Positions 1 to 8,855 of a stretch of DNA of 41,681 nt are shown here, one piece after another. The position numbers were made by a program, and so were the translations under genes. Below the pieces are notes generated by a model that was not told where the DNA came from, searched no databases, and worked only from the letters and a program-made list of their open reading frames with translations. Each line of letters starts with the position of its first letter. Within the stretch, counting starts at the first letter, position 1. The stretch spans positions 1 to 41,681 of the forward strand of contig JASJCL010000051.1 of the NCBI GenBank assembly GCA_030066015.1. Direction: 5' to 3'. Origin of the DNA: Desulfosarcinaceae bacterium. Lineage in GTDB: Bacteria > Desulfobacterota > Desulfobacteria > Desulfobacterales > Desulfosarcinaceae.

Positions 1-335
1 ACACTGTCGCGCCGCATCGCCTGACCGCAGGCGCACTTCTCGGTCTTGCAATGGGGCGTCTTGAACAGGTCGTAGCATTTTTCGCCGATTACCTCGTCGG
101 GCGTCTTGCCCACAACGGCAGCCCCGGCTGGATTCATAAACGTGACGCTGAAGTCCGTGTCGATCTCCATAATGGGCGTGGGCAGCACGTTCAGGTCCAT
201 CTCCAGCTGCTGCAGTCGGTCTGCCATCGCTTGGCAATCGCCGCTGTCGGTCACAGGGGCCGATACCGTGTGTGGATCGCTGGAGATGCTGGTTCCCTTT
301 TTACGACGCGTGCCGCCCTTGCTCTGCGTTGTCAT
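1..335 (-). CDS. PAS-domain chemoreceptor or sensor, N-terminal part (runs off the window)
   Basis: The gene begins with an ATG at 335 behind an AGGAG-type ribosome binding site at 341-347 and runs off the left edge, so only the first 111 residues are visible. A basic, polar N-terminus without a signal peptide is followed by a short helical stretch and a PAS domain (about residues 48-100) with the typical VLPTPIMEIDTDFSVTFMNP opening. A Cys-rich stretch then follows (CYDLF, HCKTEKCACG). PAS domains of this kind with several cysteines are common in soluble methyl-accepting chemotaxis proteins of sulfate reducers. It starts 17 bp after the triple-CheW gene, probably in one transcript, which supports a chemotaxis role. 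The signalling domain lies outside the window, so a PAS histidine kinase cannot be excluded. Confidence 0.7.
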   Translation of the reverse strand, partial: MTTQSKGGTRRKKGTSISSDPHTVSAPVTDSGDCQAMADRLQQLEMDLNVLPTPIMEIDTDFSVTFMNPAGAAVVGKTPDEVIGEKCYDLFKTPHCKTEKCACGQAMRRDS

Positions 336-352
336 GGTCCTCTCCTTTGTTC

Positions 353-1858
353 CTAATCTGTATCTAGGTGAAGATCGTTCATCGGAATCTCCCCGATCAT
401 CTGCTGGCCGAGGTGATGCCGCATCAATGTTTCGATATTGACCACCAGAACATGCTCTTTGACCCCGGCGTCGCCCGTATACTCGATGAGGCGATCCAGC
501 ATGTCAGCACAATGGCGATAGCGGGGATTCAACGAAGGGGTTTGCTGGAATTTGACCTGTTTGTATATCGTCACGATACGGTCGACTTGTAGCGCAACCA
601 TCTGTCCCGCTTTGCGGCCGATGATGAGCTTCTGATCGACGGCGTCACCGGGTTCGTCAAAGAGTTGCCCGAGGTCCACAACCGGTATGACGGTACCGCG
701 CAGGTTGAGCACCTGTCGGCCAGGACTGTCCGTATGCGGCAGTATCATGAGGTCCTTGGCTTCGATGATCTCCTGGACGTCGTTGAGTTCAATGGCGTAG
801 TTCTTCCCGATGGAGAAGACCAGATAGCAGTCGGCCGTGATCAGATGGCGGGTCTCATGGCGTCGCGTCTGGGTCAGCTCCGCCGTGGTGCTGTCTCTCA
901 AACGCGCCATGGAGTGCAGCTCCTCCTCCTGTGTCTGGATCATCGCCTCGACGTTGACCAGCAGGATATCCTCAGCTCCCTCGCCCTGCGCCACGCCCTC
1001 CACCGCCGGGTGCCCTCCCGACGGTAGCGGCAAAATGGTGTCGTCGGCGATGGAGACGATCTCGCGAACCGTGTCCACCACGAGTCCATAACGCAGGTGC
1101 TTCGAGGTCAGCACCAGGATGCGGGCGGTCTCTTCAACTGGTATGGTTGCCGCACTCTGGCGCAGTAGACGCGCTGCATTGAGTACGGGGATAGTGCTGC
1201 CCCGAAGGTTCAAGGCGCCCTCGATGACGTCGTTCTGAAACATGTCGTCGATCTCGCTGAGAAAGGTGATCTCCTGGGCCTGTTCCACCCGCACTCCGTA
1301 CTGCTGACCTTCGCTGGTGAAGACCACGAAGCGCGAATAGGATCGGACCTTCTCCGCAGCGGCCCTTGTCACGGTCTTCTCGCTCGATTGGTCGCCCCTC
1401 ATCAGATCGGTGGGAAAGATGAGATCCAGATCGAGCACCTCGAGGGTGCGGCCTTCCCCGTTGAGTTTGATGAGGCTGGCGACCACCCGATCTTCTCCGC
1501 AAAGGGCCGGATGAATGGGCTGGAGGCTTTCCGGCGCGATCTGTAGAACATCCTTAATATCGTCGAAGAGGAGACCACAGCGGAAATTGAGCAGCTGCAC
1601 AACGGCCACCTTGGCGTCCTCGGCGTAGTGGGTGGGGGTCAGTCCCAACCGCTTTTTCATGTTGATCACAGGAATGGTGTCATCCCGCAGCCGCATGATA
1701 CCCTCGATATAGGTGGCGCTCGTTGGCAGCGGGAGTATGGATTCGCCGATGGCGGTGGCTTCGAGGACTTGATGGGCGTCGATGGCCACTTCGATGGGCG
1801 GCTCCGTGCCCAGTAGAAATGACGCAAAGCGGTGCTCATCTTCTCGATGGGCCTGCAT
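353..1858 (-). CDS. Chemotaxis coupling protein with three CheW domains
   Basis: This predicted cytosolic scaffold links chemoreceptors to the CheA kinase. Three CheW-like domains are recognisable. The first (about residues 5-150) carries the YIEGIMRLRDDTIPVINMKK signature. The second (about 170-310) has EGALNLRGSTIPVLNAARLL. The third (about 345-490) has VLNLRGTVIPVVDLGQLF. No receiver domain follows, so it is not a CheV. The 501-residue start at 1858 is chosen because AAGGAG lies 7 bases upstream; a longer reading frame to 1996 has no ribosome binding site and no domain in the extra 46 residues. The chemoreceptor gene starts 17 bp downstream. The response regulator upstream is 247 bp away on the same strand. 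Confidence 0.9.
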   Translation of the reverse strand: MQAHREDEHRFASFLLGTEPPIEVAIDAHQVLEATAIGESILPLPTSATYIEGIMRLRDDTIPVINMKKRLGLTPTHYAEDAKVAVVQLLNFRCGLLFDDIKDVLQIAPESLQPIHPALCGEDRVVASLIKLNGEGRTLEVLDLDLIFPTDLMRGDQSSEKTVTRAAAEKVRSYSRFVVFTSEGQQYGVRVEQAQEITFLSEIDDMFQNDVIEGALNLRGSTIPVLNAARLLRQSAATIPVEETARILVLTSKHLRYGLVVDTVREIVSIADDTILPLPSGGHPAVEGVAQGEGAEDILLVNVEAMIQTQEEELHSMARLRDSTTAELTQTRRHETRHLITADCYLVFSIGKNYAIELNDVQEIIEAKDLMILPHTDSPGRQVLNLRGTVIPVVDLGQLFDEPGDAVDQKLIIGRKAGQMVALQVDRIVTIYKQVKFQQTPSLNPRYRHCADMLDRLIEYTGDAGVKEHVLVVNIETLMRHHLGQQMIGEIPMNDLHLDTD

Positions 1859-2067
1859 GCGGGTCTCCTTGATGGTGATACGGTTGGCACCCGTCCGTTG
1901 ACGGGATCGAAATGACGATGCGCGAGCCCGCCCCATGAAACCCCAAATCGGCACCCTCATCGGGTCAATGGCGGCTGGGAAGTGAATAATTTTCAATTGT
2001 TGGGGCAGCGCACTTAGGCTAAGTTTCGGTGCCGGGGGAGAAATCTAAAGAACTATTGATCGCCTAC

Positions 2068-2094
2068 AAATCGTCTATACCAAATAGACGATTT
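2068..2094. repeat. Perfect 11-bp inverted repeat
   Basis: AAATCGTCTAT and ATAGACGATTT (2068-2078 and 2084-2094) form a perfect dyad around a 5-base centre. It lies 10 bp beyond the stop of the response regulator and 210 bp upstream of the triple-CheW start. There is no T-run after it on the minus strand and it is AT-rich, so it may be a regulator-binding site (for example for the neighbouring LuxR-type protein) or a weak terminator. Confidence 0.5.
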
Positions 2095-2104
2095 ATGGAC
2101 GCCA

Positions 2105-3394
2105 TTAGCTCAATGACTGCAGGTAGGTCTGAAGATTGGTTTTCGAGTTCACGAGACCGAGCTTTTTGCGGATCTTGTTGCGGTGGATGGCCACCGTACG
2201 GGGAGAAACGTTCTGTAGGCTGGCGATCTCCTTGGTTCCCTTGCCCAGACGGATGAGGTCTGCCACGGTGGTTTCCACCGGTGTCAGGCTTTGGTAGGCG
2301 GTTGAGAGAGTGGGATTCATGGGCGTCACCAACTCCTCGATGTTGGTCCGTATGATCTGCAGGAAAGAGTGCGCTTTGGGGCTCAGACGCATAGCGGCGA
2401 GCTGCTCTATGTAGGGAAATACGTGACGCTTGAGATTTGCCAACATACTGGCCTCGATCGATTGGCGTTCGATGTCACGGTGATCGAGCATCGCCTTGAG
2501 TGCGTGGTTGGCTCTCTCCAAATGTTTGGACTGCTGCAGCAACTCCTGCTGCTGTAGTTCCAGGTCGTTCTCGTAGCGTTTACGTCGGGTAATGTCCCGA
2601 TTGCTCATCCGACGACCCAGAAACCCACCCCCGCCATCGTGCACGGGGCGGCAGTTGTGACTGATCCAACGCATCGCGCCATCGCGGGTCACGATTCTGA
2701 ATTCCAGATGACAACTCTCCTTGCGGGCAGCCATCTCCGCCAAGTGCTGTACCACCATGGGCCGATCTGCCGTATGGACGATGTCAACCATCAGCTCTGG
2801 TCGCGCCTGAAATTCGGACGCAGTGTACCCGGTGATCCGCTCGCAGGAGGGAGAGGAGTAGACCACTTCTCCCTTGGGCGAAAGCCAGCACTCCCAATCA
2901 TGGGCAAACTCCGCCATGGTCCGGAAGCGAAGCTCGCCCGCACGGATCGCCGCCGTTTTTTCCGACACCATTCGCTCCAGATGCTCCTGATAGCGCCGGT
3001 TTTCCTTTATCAGATGGGCGCGCTCAAGCGCTTTGGTGAGTGTGTTTCTGAGGATTGCCAGCTTCTCCAGAGGCTTTCGCAGGTAGTCCCAGGCGCCCAA
3101 TCGAAGGGCCTTTATAGCGGCGTCCATATCATTGGCACCGCTGAGCACCACCACCGGCGTATCGGGATGAAGGTGGCCCATCTCCTTGAGCACGGCGAAT
3201 CCATCCATCCGCTGCATGTAGAGATCGGTGATCACCAGTTCGGGAACCTCCTTTTCGGCAAGTTCGAGCCCTTCAATTCCATCCTGCGCGAAGAGCGCTT
3301 GAAACTGCAGCTTCGGCAAATACCTGGCGAGGAGGTTGCGGATAGAGGCTTCGTCATCGATGACCAGAATTTTGGGGGTAATCGTTTTTTTCAT
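2105..3394 (-). CDS. Response regulator: receiver, PAS and LuxR-type HTH
   Basis: The 429-residue protein has three parts. A receiver domain (about residues 8-120) has the acidic pair D12/D13, phospho-acceptor D56 and conserved K106. A PAS domain follows (about 150-275) with WISHNCRPVHD and a short coiled coil. A LuxR/FixJ-type helix-turn-helix sits at the C-terminus (about 365-425; LTPVETTVADLIRLGKGTKE, then the SPRTVAIHRNKIRKKLG recognition helix). It should bind DNA when phosphorylated by a kinase that is not next door. Receiver-PAS-LuxR proteins are frequent in Deltaproteobacteria. The gene is probably monocistronic or loosely linked to the CheW gene downstream, and the dyad at 2068-2094 is a possible target. 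Confidence 0.88.
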   Translation of the reverse strand: MKKTITPKILVIDDEASIRNLLARYLPKLQFQALFAQDGIEGLELAEKEVPELVITDLYMQRMDGFAVLKEMGHLHPDTPVVVLSGANDMDAAIKALRLGAWDYLRKPLEKLAILRNTLTKALERAHLIKENRRYQEHLERMVSEKTAAIRAGELRFRTMAEFAHDWECWLSPKGEVVYSSPSCERITGYTASEFQARPELMVDIVHTADRPMVVQHLAEMAARKESCHLEFRIVTRDGAMRWISHNCRPVHDGGGGFLGRRMSNRDITRRKRYENDLELQQQELLQQSKHLERANHALKAMLDHRDIERQSIEASMLANLKRHVFPYIEQLAAMRLSPKAHSFLQIIRTNIEELVTPMNPTLSTAYQSLTPVETTVADLIRLGKGTKEIASLQNVSPRTVAIHRNKIRKKLGLVNSKTNLQTYLQSLS

Positions 3395-3723
3395 CGATTT
3401 GATTGGCGGGGTGCGGCCCGGACCGTATCGAAGAGGCGCATGCGGGTTGGCGCGCCTGGGTGAAGTTGTATCTTAGATGCAAACCCATCCCGGTGCAAGT
3501 TCTGTAAATATCTGACCGGCGGATTCTTTCCGGGGTCCCGGTTTGCTTGGCATCATTGCCCGAATAGGAGTGCCGAAAGCACTGGAATGGTGAGATTTGG
3601 TCAGCTGCCCGACCTCGGGGAGATAGCCGTCGCCCTCGCTGACAGCGATCTCAATGGGATTTGACGGCGCCTCCGCCAAGACCCATCTTAACGACGTCAG
3701 ATCTTCTCTTCCTCAGCAGTGAT
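3395..3723. other. Divergent intergenic region without a supported gene
   Basis: These 329 bp separate the divergent response regulator and YaeQ-like genes and should hold both promoters. A minus-strand frame at 3473-3679 has no convincing start codon or domain. No clear sigma-70 or sigma-54 promoter and no RNA motif was recognised. Confidence 0.5.
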
Positions 3724-4284
3724 ATGGAATCTGAACTTCGCAAAAAGTGGTCCTTCAGCTTCATGGGACGCAAACTCGTCCTGGTGAAAAAACGTGAGGA
3801 GCGGACGTCCCATGTTCTCATGAAAGCCCTCTTCTGGTCCCTCTACATGGATCAGTATCCCCATCTGATGGTGGAGGTAAATGTGGGAGGCCGCTACAAA
3901 CCGGATGTGGTCGCTGTAGATGACAAAGGGACGCCCCGTTTTTGGGGTGAACTGGGCCAGGTGCGCAAATCGAAGCTGAGAAAAGTGCTTCAGCGATATC
4001 GCAATGCCCATTTCGCCATCGGAAAATGGGCGATGGAATTGGGGCCATTGGCGAGACTGATCGAGGGATTACCCGATATGGCGAGCCGCAGCGCGCCCAT
4101 CGATCTGATCTCCTTTCCAGAGGATAGTGCCGAGCGTTTCCTGAACCAGCGGGGTGTCATTCGCCTCTGTGTTCACGATCTCAACTGGCTGCGAATGGAC
4201 TCGGACGGCCGGTTTCGGCCCTATCAGCATAATGGCGTAACCCTTCACTGCGGTTCGCGGGAGCCGCATACATTGAGAGGATGA
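3724..4284 (+). CDS. YaeQ-like PD-(D/E)XK superfamily protein
   Basis: A 186-residue protein is read from the ATG at 3724. The frame can be extended to a TTG at 3661, but neither start has a clear ribosome binding site. It begins with a beta-strand-rich part (WSFSFMGRKLVLVKKREERT). The core around KPDVVAVDD then FWGELGQVRKSKLRKVLQRY resembles the nuclease-fold core of YaeQ proteins (an acidic strand, E-x-G, then a basic helix). The usual catalytic lysine after the second acidic strand is not evident (ELGQ), so nuclease activity is doubtful. It overlaps the next gene by 4 bp (ATGA), so the two are translated together. The family call rests on a short motif and is tentative. Confidence 0.5.
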   Translation: MESELRKKWSFSFMGRKLVLVKKREERTSHVLMKALFWSLYMDQYPHLMVEVNVGGRYKPDVVAVDDKGTPRFWGELGQVRKSKLRKVLQRYRNAHFAIGKWAMELGPLARLIEGLPDMASRSAPIDLISFPEDSAERFLNQRGVIRLCVHDLNWLRMDSDGRFRPYQHNGVTLHCGSREPHTLRG

Positions 4285-4994
4285 AAATGGGCAATTATGT
4301 GGTTATCGGTGCCAGTTCCGGTATTGGCCTACGCATCGCACAGGATCTTATCGCCGAGGGGCATCACATCTGGGCCAGTTCTCGCTCGGGCTCACCGTCG
4401 CCGTCAGCGGCGGCGGCCAATTGGTTTGCCTTCGATGCCCACAGCGACAGCTTCCCTGCCGACAGTTTGCCAGCCACCATCAACGGCCTGGTTTACTGTC
4501 CCGGCACGGTCCGCCTGAAGCCCTTGCGGGCCCTCAAGGAGAGCGATTTCACCGCTGACTTTCAGTTGAACGTGATGGGGGCCGTCGCCGCCATCAAGGC
4601 CGGCTTGAGTGGCCTCAAAAAATGCGATAGCGGTGGCAGCATCGTTCTTTTCAGCAGCGTAGTGGTCCAGACCGGGATGCCGTTTCACGCCAGTGTCGCC
4701 TGCGCCAAAGGGGCCATCGAGGGACTGGCGCGCAATTTGGCGGCCGAATTGGCGCCGCGGATTCGGGTGAACGCCATCGCCCCATCGCTGACCGACACGC
4801 CGCTCGCGGCGCACCTCCTGAGTGACGACGCCAAACGCAGTGCCGCCGCTCAGCGCCACCCCCTGAAACGGGTCGGCACGCCGGAAGAGATGGCTCGGGC
4901 GGCCGTATTCCTCCTGGGGCCGCAGTCGGGCTGGATCACGGGACAGGTTATACCGGTGGATGGCGGCATGGGGAGCGTTCGCACGTTCAAGTGA
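4281..4994 (+). CDS. Short-chain dehydrogenase/reductase family protein lacking the catalytic Tyr
   Basis: A 237-residue Rossmann-fold protein of the SDR superfamily. The nucleotide-binding motif GASSGIG is at residues 10-16, the active-site serine region (VLFSS) at about 122-126, and the structural motif RVNAIAPSLTDTPLA follows. The C-terminal GQVIPVDGG signature is present. The canonical YxxxK is altered: the lysine is K143 (CAKGA), but the residue four before it is V139, in ASVACAK. The same change is readable in the DNA (GTC at that codon). The protein may therefore be a non-canonical oxidoreductase or a binding protein. It overlaps the YaeQ-like gene by 4 bp. A second ATG two codons downstream is an alternative start. 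Confidence 0.85.
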   Translation: MKMGNYVVIGASSGIGLRIAQDLIAEGHHIWASSRSGSPSPSAAAANWFAFDAHSDSFPADSLPATINGLVYCPGTVRLKPLRALKESDFTADFQLNVMGAVAAIKAGLSGLKKCDSGGSIVLFSSVVVQTGMPFHASVACAKGAIEGLARNLAAELAPRIRVNAIAPSLTDTPLAAHLLSDDAKRSAAAQRHPLKRVGTPEEMARAAVFLLGPQSGWITGQVIPVDGGMGSVRTFK

Positions 4995-5029
4995 TTGACG
5001 GCAACCGTTGCCAACCGCTGCATCCAATC

Positions 5030-6064
5030 TCAACCAACAGCAGCACCAATGAAGTCTGGCACGGCGGGTGGCTGAAGAAGGCCTTCGATCCATCGCCTGG
5101 GAATTTGCGCGGTCCCATTTTCAGCACCCAGTATGGCACCCAGGAGGGCACCGCGCCCGGCGTTGTCGCCCCCCAAATTGGTGTTGGCCACGAGCCCCTC
5201 TTCAAGGCGGCGATGATACCGCATGGCCAAAAACAGGATCGCCGGAAGGGCATCCTCGACGTAACAGGCGCTGCTGACGGCCTTTCCCACAACCCATTCA
5301 TCCGACCGCTGCAGCCAGCGACCGAAGGGATGGCCGACGAAAGCGTTGGCCTGTTGGGAGATTCGCTCCTCGACCGCGTCGCGTAACGGCTCGCCCGTCA
5401 GCACCGCCTGCAGCAGATCGATCCACAGGGCGCCGGCGGCCCGCATGCGCTCGCCGCCATGGGTCAGCCCTAAATGGTGTAAGGCGGCCTGATGCCCCGC
5501 TTCCGGTTTGTGGGCATAGGCGAGCAGGATCGGCACTGTGCCGATAAGACCGCTGATGTGCTTCTCCTCACTGCCACAATTCTCAGGCGGACGTCCCGCT
5601 CCATAGTTGAGAAACCAGTTGCGGTGATACTCCTCTACATAGGTGTCGCGGTGGCTGCGGGGATCGCGCATGAAACGGATGTAGCGCTCAATGAAGTCTG
5701 CCTGATCATAGCCGCGGCATGTGTTGAGCGAGTCAATCAGCAGCCGGCAGACCTTGAGGTTGAGGGTATTTTCACCGGCGCTCAGAAACTGATGGTAGTG
5801 CACCCCGGGCTTTCCCCAGTAAACGGCTTGATCATGCAGAATATTCGCTTCGGGCGCATTGGGTTGGTAGCGCGAGCGCCAAAGAATACTGTCCGGATGC
5901 GGGTTTCGGGGGGCCGTGTAGTCCGTCACCCGTCCATAATCTTGCCCGAGCGCGAGGCGATTGTAGTACCAGTGTACCGGCATCGCCAATGCATCGCCGA
6001 TGAAAAGTCCCAAAATCGCCCCACGCATTCGATCTGCCAGTTGGATGGCGGCCGGATCTCCCAT
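5030..6064 (-). CDS. ADP-ribosylglycohydrolase (DraG-like) family protein
   Basis: A 344-residue all-helical protein of the ADP-ribosylglycohydrolase family, which removes ADP-ribose from proteins or small molecules with Mg ions. The N-terminal motif RGAILGLFIGDALAMPVHWY (about residues 14-33) is typical, and the C-terminal metal-site motif LGGDNAGRGALLGAILGA (about 299-316) matches the subfamily with GGDN rather than GGDTD. A histidine (LGLTHGG) occupies the mid-protein metal/substrate position. No nitrogenase or DraT gene is nearby, so the substrate is not known. It converges with the SDR gene (35 bp gap) and diverges from cydAB. Confidence 0.85.
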   Translation of the reverse strand: MGDPAAIQLADRMRGAILGLFIGDALAMPVHWYYNRLALGQDYGRVTDYTAPRNPHPDSILWRSRYQPNAPEANILHDQAVYWGKPGVHYHQFLSAGENTLNLKVCRLLIDSLNTCRGYDQADFIERYIRFMRDPRSHRDTYVEEYHRNWFLNYGAGRPPENCGSEEKHISGLIGTVPILLAYAHKPEAGHQAALHHLGLTHGGERMRAAGALWIDLLQAVLTGEPLRDAVEERISQQANAFVGHPFGRWLQRSDEWVVGKAVSSACYVEDALPAILFLAMRYHRRLEEGLVANTNLGGDNAGRGALLGAILGAENGTAQIPRRWIEGLLQPPAVPDFIGAAVG

Positions 6065-6255
6065 AGTGAATCCCCTTGCGTTTCAAAGCCTGTCATACGC
6101 ATCATGATCGGTGGTTCCGAAAATCATTTTAAATCTGGAAATGGTTGCCACAATGAGGGTCTTTCAATAGGATTATCGGGGGAGCACATCCTTAAAAAGA
6201 TGCCGCCGGTTCATGCTCGAGCCCTCTCGATCGCAGCCGAAGGCGGCGGTAGGTG

Positions 6256-6284
6256 TTGACTTGACGTCGAAAGATACGAATAAT
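6256..6284 (+). promoter_or_regulatory. Sigma-70 promoter for cydAB
   Basis: TTGACT (6256-6261), a 17-base spacer and AATAAT (6279-6284) make a near-consensus promoter. Transcription would start near 6291, about 140 bases before cydA. The rest of the 6065-6433 intergenic region shows no gene; it must also contain the divergent ADP-ribosylglycohydrolase promoter, which was not identified. Confidence 0.65.
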
Positions 6285-6433
6285 CTTCACGATAGGTCAT
6301 AATCAACCCAGGCGCTCATAGTGGCGCGCCTCTTGCTCGATCCTGCCGGAATTCGCCCCATCTCCTCGAATTTCGGCCGACCACATCACCGATCTCGCAG
6401 CCGCATCTTTTCATCCAAAGAAGGGTAGTGCAT

Positions 6434-7843
6434 ATGCTTGAGAATCTGGATCCAATTTTGCTCGCGAGGCTTCAATTCGCATTCACCGTCTCCTTTCACA
6501 TTCTATTTCCGGCCTTCACCATCGGATTGGCCAGTTGGCTGGCCGTGGTAGAGTGGCGGTGGCTGAAAACCGGCAATCCAGTCTACATGGAAGTTTACCG
6601 CATGTGGGTGAAGATCTTCGCGGTGGCCTTTGGCATGGGGGTGGTTTCCGGCATCGTACTCTCATACCAATTTGGAACCAACTGGTCCGCATTCTCCGAT
6701 AAGGTGGGCAATGTCCTGGGCCCCCTGCTCGGATATGAGGTGCTGACAGCCTTTTTTCTGGAAGCATCCTTTCTCGGTATAATGCTGTTCGGGTGGAACC
6801 GCGTGAGCCCTAAAATGCACTTTGCTGCCACCATCATCGTCGCGGTGGGGACCTTGATTTCGGCTTTCTGGATCCTGTCGGCCAATAGCTGGATGCAAAC
6901 ACCGGCGGGGTATCGCGTCGGCGAGGACGGCCTCTTCTATCCCACCAGTTGGATCGAAGTGATCTTCAATCCCTCCTTCCCATATCGCTTCGTTCACATG
7001 GTCATCGCCGCCTATTTAACGACGGCCTTCGTGGTGGCCGGCGTGGGCGGCTATTATCTCCTGCGGCAGCGTTTCGTAAAGCACGCCCGGGTGATGTTCG
7101 GCATGGCCATGATCATGGCCGTCTTTGTTTCGCCGCTGCAGCTCCTTGTTGGCGACCTGCACGGCCTCAATACCTTCAAGCATCAACCCGCCAAGGTGGC
7201 CGCCATGGAGGGACTCTGGGAAACCCAGCGGGGCGCCCCCTTAAAATTATTTGGCTGGCCCGATCAGGAAGGCGAGGAGACCCGCTTCTCCATAGAGCTA
7301 CCGAAGATGTCGAGCCTGATCCTGACCCACGAACTGGATGGAGAGGTCAAGGGCCTCAAAGAGTGGCCGCGCGATGAGCGGCCACCTGTGGCCATCGTTT
7401 TCTGGTCCTTCCGAATCATGGTGGGCTTGGGCATGCTGATGATATTGACGGGCGTCATGGCCGCCGTTCTCTACTGGCGCAAGCGGCTCTTCGACACACC
7501 CTGGTTCCAACGCTGGTGCATGGCCCTGACGCCGGCGGGTTTCATCGCTATCTTGGCGGGGTGGATCGTGACCGAAGTCGGACGACAACCCTACATTGTC
7601 TATAATGCGCTGCGAACCGCCGAAGCGGCCTCGCCGGTGGCCGGCACCCAGGTAGGTCTATCACTGCTGGCCTTCATCGTGGTATACGGCGTCGTTTTCG
7701 GGGCGGGCTGCTACTATATCTACCGGCTCATTCACAAGGGACCCGATATCGCATCCTCCGAGGACGCCTACGGCGACCATGGGGTGGATCATCCGCAGAT
7801 TGTAACCGATCTGGTAACCGAGTCAGGAGGCGACCGTGTTTGA
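6434..7843 (+). CDS. cydA: Cytochrome bd ubiquinol oxidase subunit I
   Basis: CydA is the membrane subunit that binds quinol and hemes b558, b595 and d, reducing oxygen to water. The 469-residue protein has about nine membrane segments. It shows the N-terminal LARLQFAFTVSFHILFPAFT helix with the heme-ligand histidine, RFVHMVIAAY with a second ligand histidine, and the GRQPYIVYNALRTAEA segment of the quinol region. The quinol loop is of the short type. The start at 6434 has AAGAAGG upstream; a GTG two codons earlier (6428) is possible. It overlaps cydB by 8 bp. In a probable anaerobe the oxidase most likely scavenges oxygen. Confidence 0.97.
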   Translation: MLENLDPILLARLQFAFTVSFHILFPAFTIGLASWLAVVEWRWLKTGNPVYMEVYRMWVKIFAVAFGMGVVSGIVLSYQFGTNWSAFSDKVGNVLGPLLGYEVLTAFFLEASFLGIMLFGWNRVSPKMHFAATIIVAVGTLISAFWILSANSWMQTPAGYRVGEDGLFYPTSWIEVIFNPSFPYRFVHMVIAAYLTTAFVVAGVGGYYLLRQRFVKHARVMFGMAMIMAVFVSPLQLLVGDLHGLNTFKHQPAKVAAMEGLWETQRGAPLKLFGWPDQEGEETRFSIELPKMSSLILTHELDGEVKGLKEWPRDERPPVAIVFWSFRIMVGLGMLMILTGVMAAVLYWRKRLFDTPWFQRWCMALTPAGFIAILAGWIVTEVGRQPYIVYNALRTAEAASPVAGTQVGLSLLAFIVVYGVVFGAGCYYIYRLIHKGPDIASSEDAYGDHGVDHPQIVTDLVTESGGDRV

Positions 7844-8855
7844 TCTTTCCGGCTTCATCGATCTTCCCTTGATCTGGTACGTGCTGATCGCCACCGCCGT
7901 CTTTCTCTACGTCCTTTTGGACGGCTTTGACCTGGGCGTTGGCATTCTTTTCCCGTTCGCACCATCGGACAAATGCCGCGACCGCATGATGAGTTCCATC
8001 GCCCCGTTCTGGGATGGCAACGAAACCTGGCTGGTTCTGGGTGGTGGCGGTCTCTTTGCTGCGTTTCCCTTGGCTTACTCACTCCTCATGCCGGCCTTTT
8101 ACATGCCCATCATCCTCATGCTGCTGGGTCTCATCTTCCGAGGGGTCAGCTTCGAGTTTCGCTTTAAGGCGGAGGGACGCTCGCGCCGCATCTGGGATTA
8201 TTGCTTCCACTTTGGCTCCCTGGTGGCGACCTTCAGCCAGGGCGTGGTGTTGGGCGCCTTTGTCCAGGGAATCAAGGTCTCCGGTCGAACCTATGCCGGC
8301 GGCAGCTTCGACTGGCTCAACGCCTTCAGCATTATGACCGGTATCGCCCTGGTGACTGGCTACGCCCTCATTGGGGCCACTTGGTTGATCATGAAGACGG
8401 AGGATGTCACCCAGGAGTGGGCGCGCAAATGCGCCGGCTACCTCTTTGGCTACGTGGCCCTGTTCATGGGGTTGGTGAGTCTCTGCATGCCCCTGATGGA
8501 TGACCGCATCCGCGAACTGTGGTGGACCCTGCCCAACTTCATGTACCTGCAATTCTTTCCCCTCAGCTGTGTGGTGATGTTTTTCATCCTCTGGCGGGAT
8601 CTGCATCGGGGCAATGAATACCGTCCCTTTCTGCTCACATTGGGCATCTTCCTCATGAACTACCTCGGCCTCGGGATCAGCACCTGGCCATGGCTGGTGC
8701 CCTACGAGGTCACCTTTCGTTTGGCCGCCGCAGCACCCGAGTCCCAGTCGCTGCTCATCGTCGGAACCGCGGTGTTGCTGCCTCTGGTGCTGGCGTATAC
8801 TGCATATTGTTATTACGTGTTCCGCGGAAAGAGTTCCCATGAAACATCTTACTGA
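7836..8855 (+). CDS. cydB: Cytochrome bd ubiquinol oxidase subunit II
   Basis: CydB is the second integral membrane subunit of the bd oxidase. The 339-residue protein has about eight or nine membrane helices and the family signatures WYVLIATAVFLYVLLDGFDL near the N-terminus and WDGNETWLVLGGGGLFAAFP at about residues 58-77. It begins with a GTG at 7836, supported by AGGAGG at 7825-7830, and overlaps the end of cydA by 8 bp, so translation is coupled. Its own 3' end overlaps the small downstream peptide gene by 17 bp. Confidence 0.97.
   Translation: MFDLSGFIDLPLIWYVLIATAVFLYVLLDGFDLGVGILFPFAPSDKCRDRMMSSIAPFWDGNETWLVLGGGGLFAAFPLAYSLLMPAFYMPIILMLLGLIFRGVSFEFRFKAEGRSRRIWDYCFHFGSLVATFSQGVVLGAFVQGIKVSGRTYAGGSFDWLNAFSIMTGIALVTGYALIGATWLIMKTEDVTQEWARKCAGYLFGYVALFMGLVSLCMPLMDDRIRELWWTLPNFMYLQFFPLSCVVMFFILWRDLHRGNEYRPFLLTLGIFLMNYLGLGISTWPWLVPYEVTFRLAAAAPESQSLLIVGTAVLLPLVLAYTAYCYYVFRGKSSHETSY

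Noticed and set aside
3540-3570. Sigma-54 promoter in the gap before the YaeQ-like gene
   Set aside because: TGGCATC is followed by TGCC at the wrong spacing for a -24/-12 element.
3473-3679. Small minus-strand gene in the divergent gap
   Set aside because: There is only a TTG start, no ribosome binding site and no sequence pattern typical of a protein.
5492-6259. Plus-strand frame of 255 residues
   Set aside because: It is opposite the ADP-ribosylglycohydrolase gene and has no domain or start signal.
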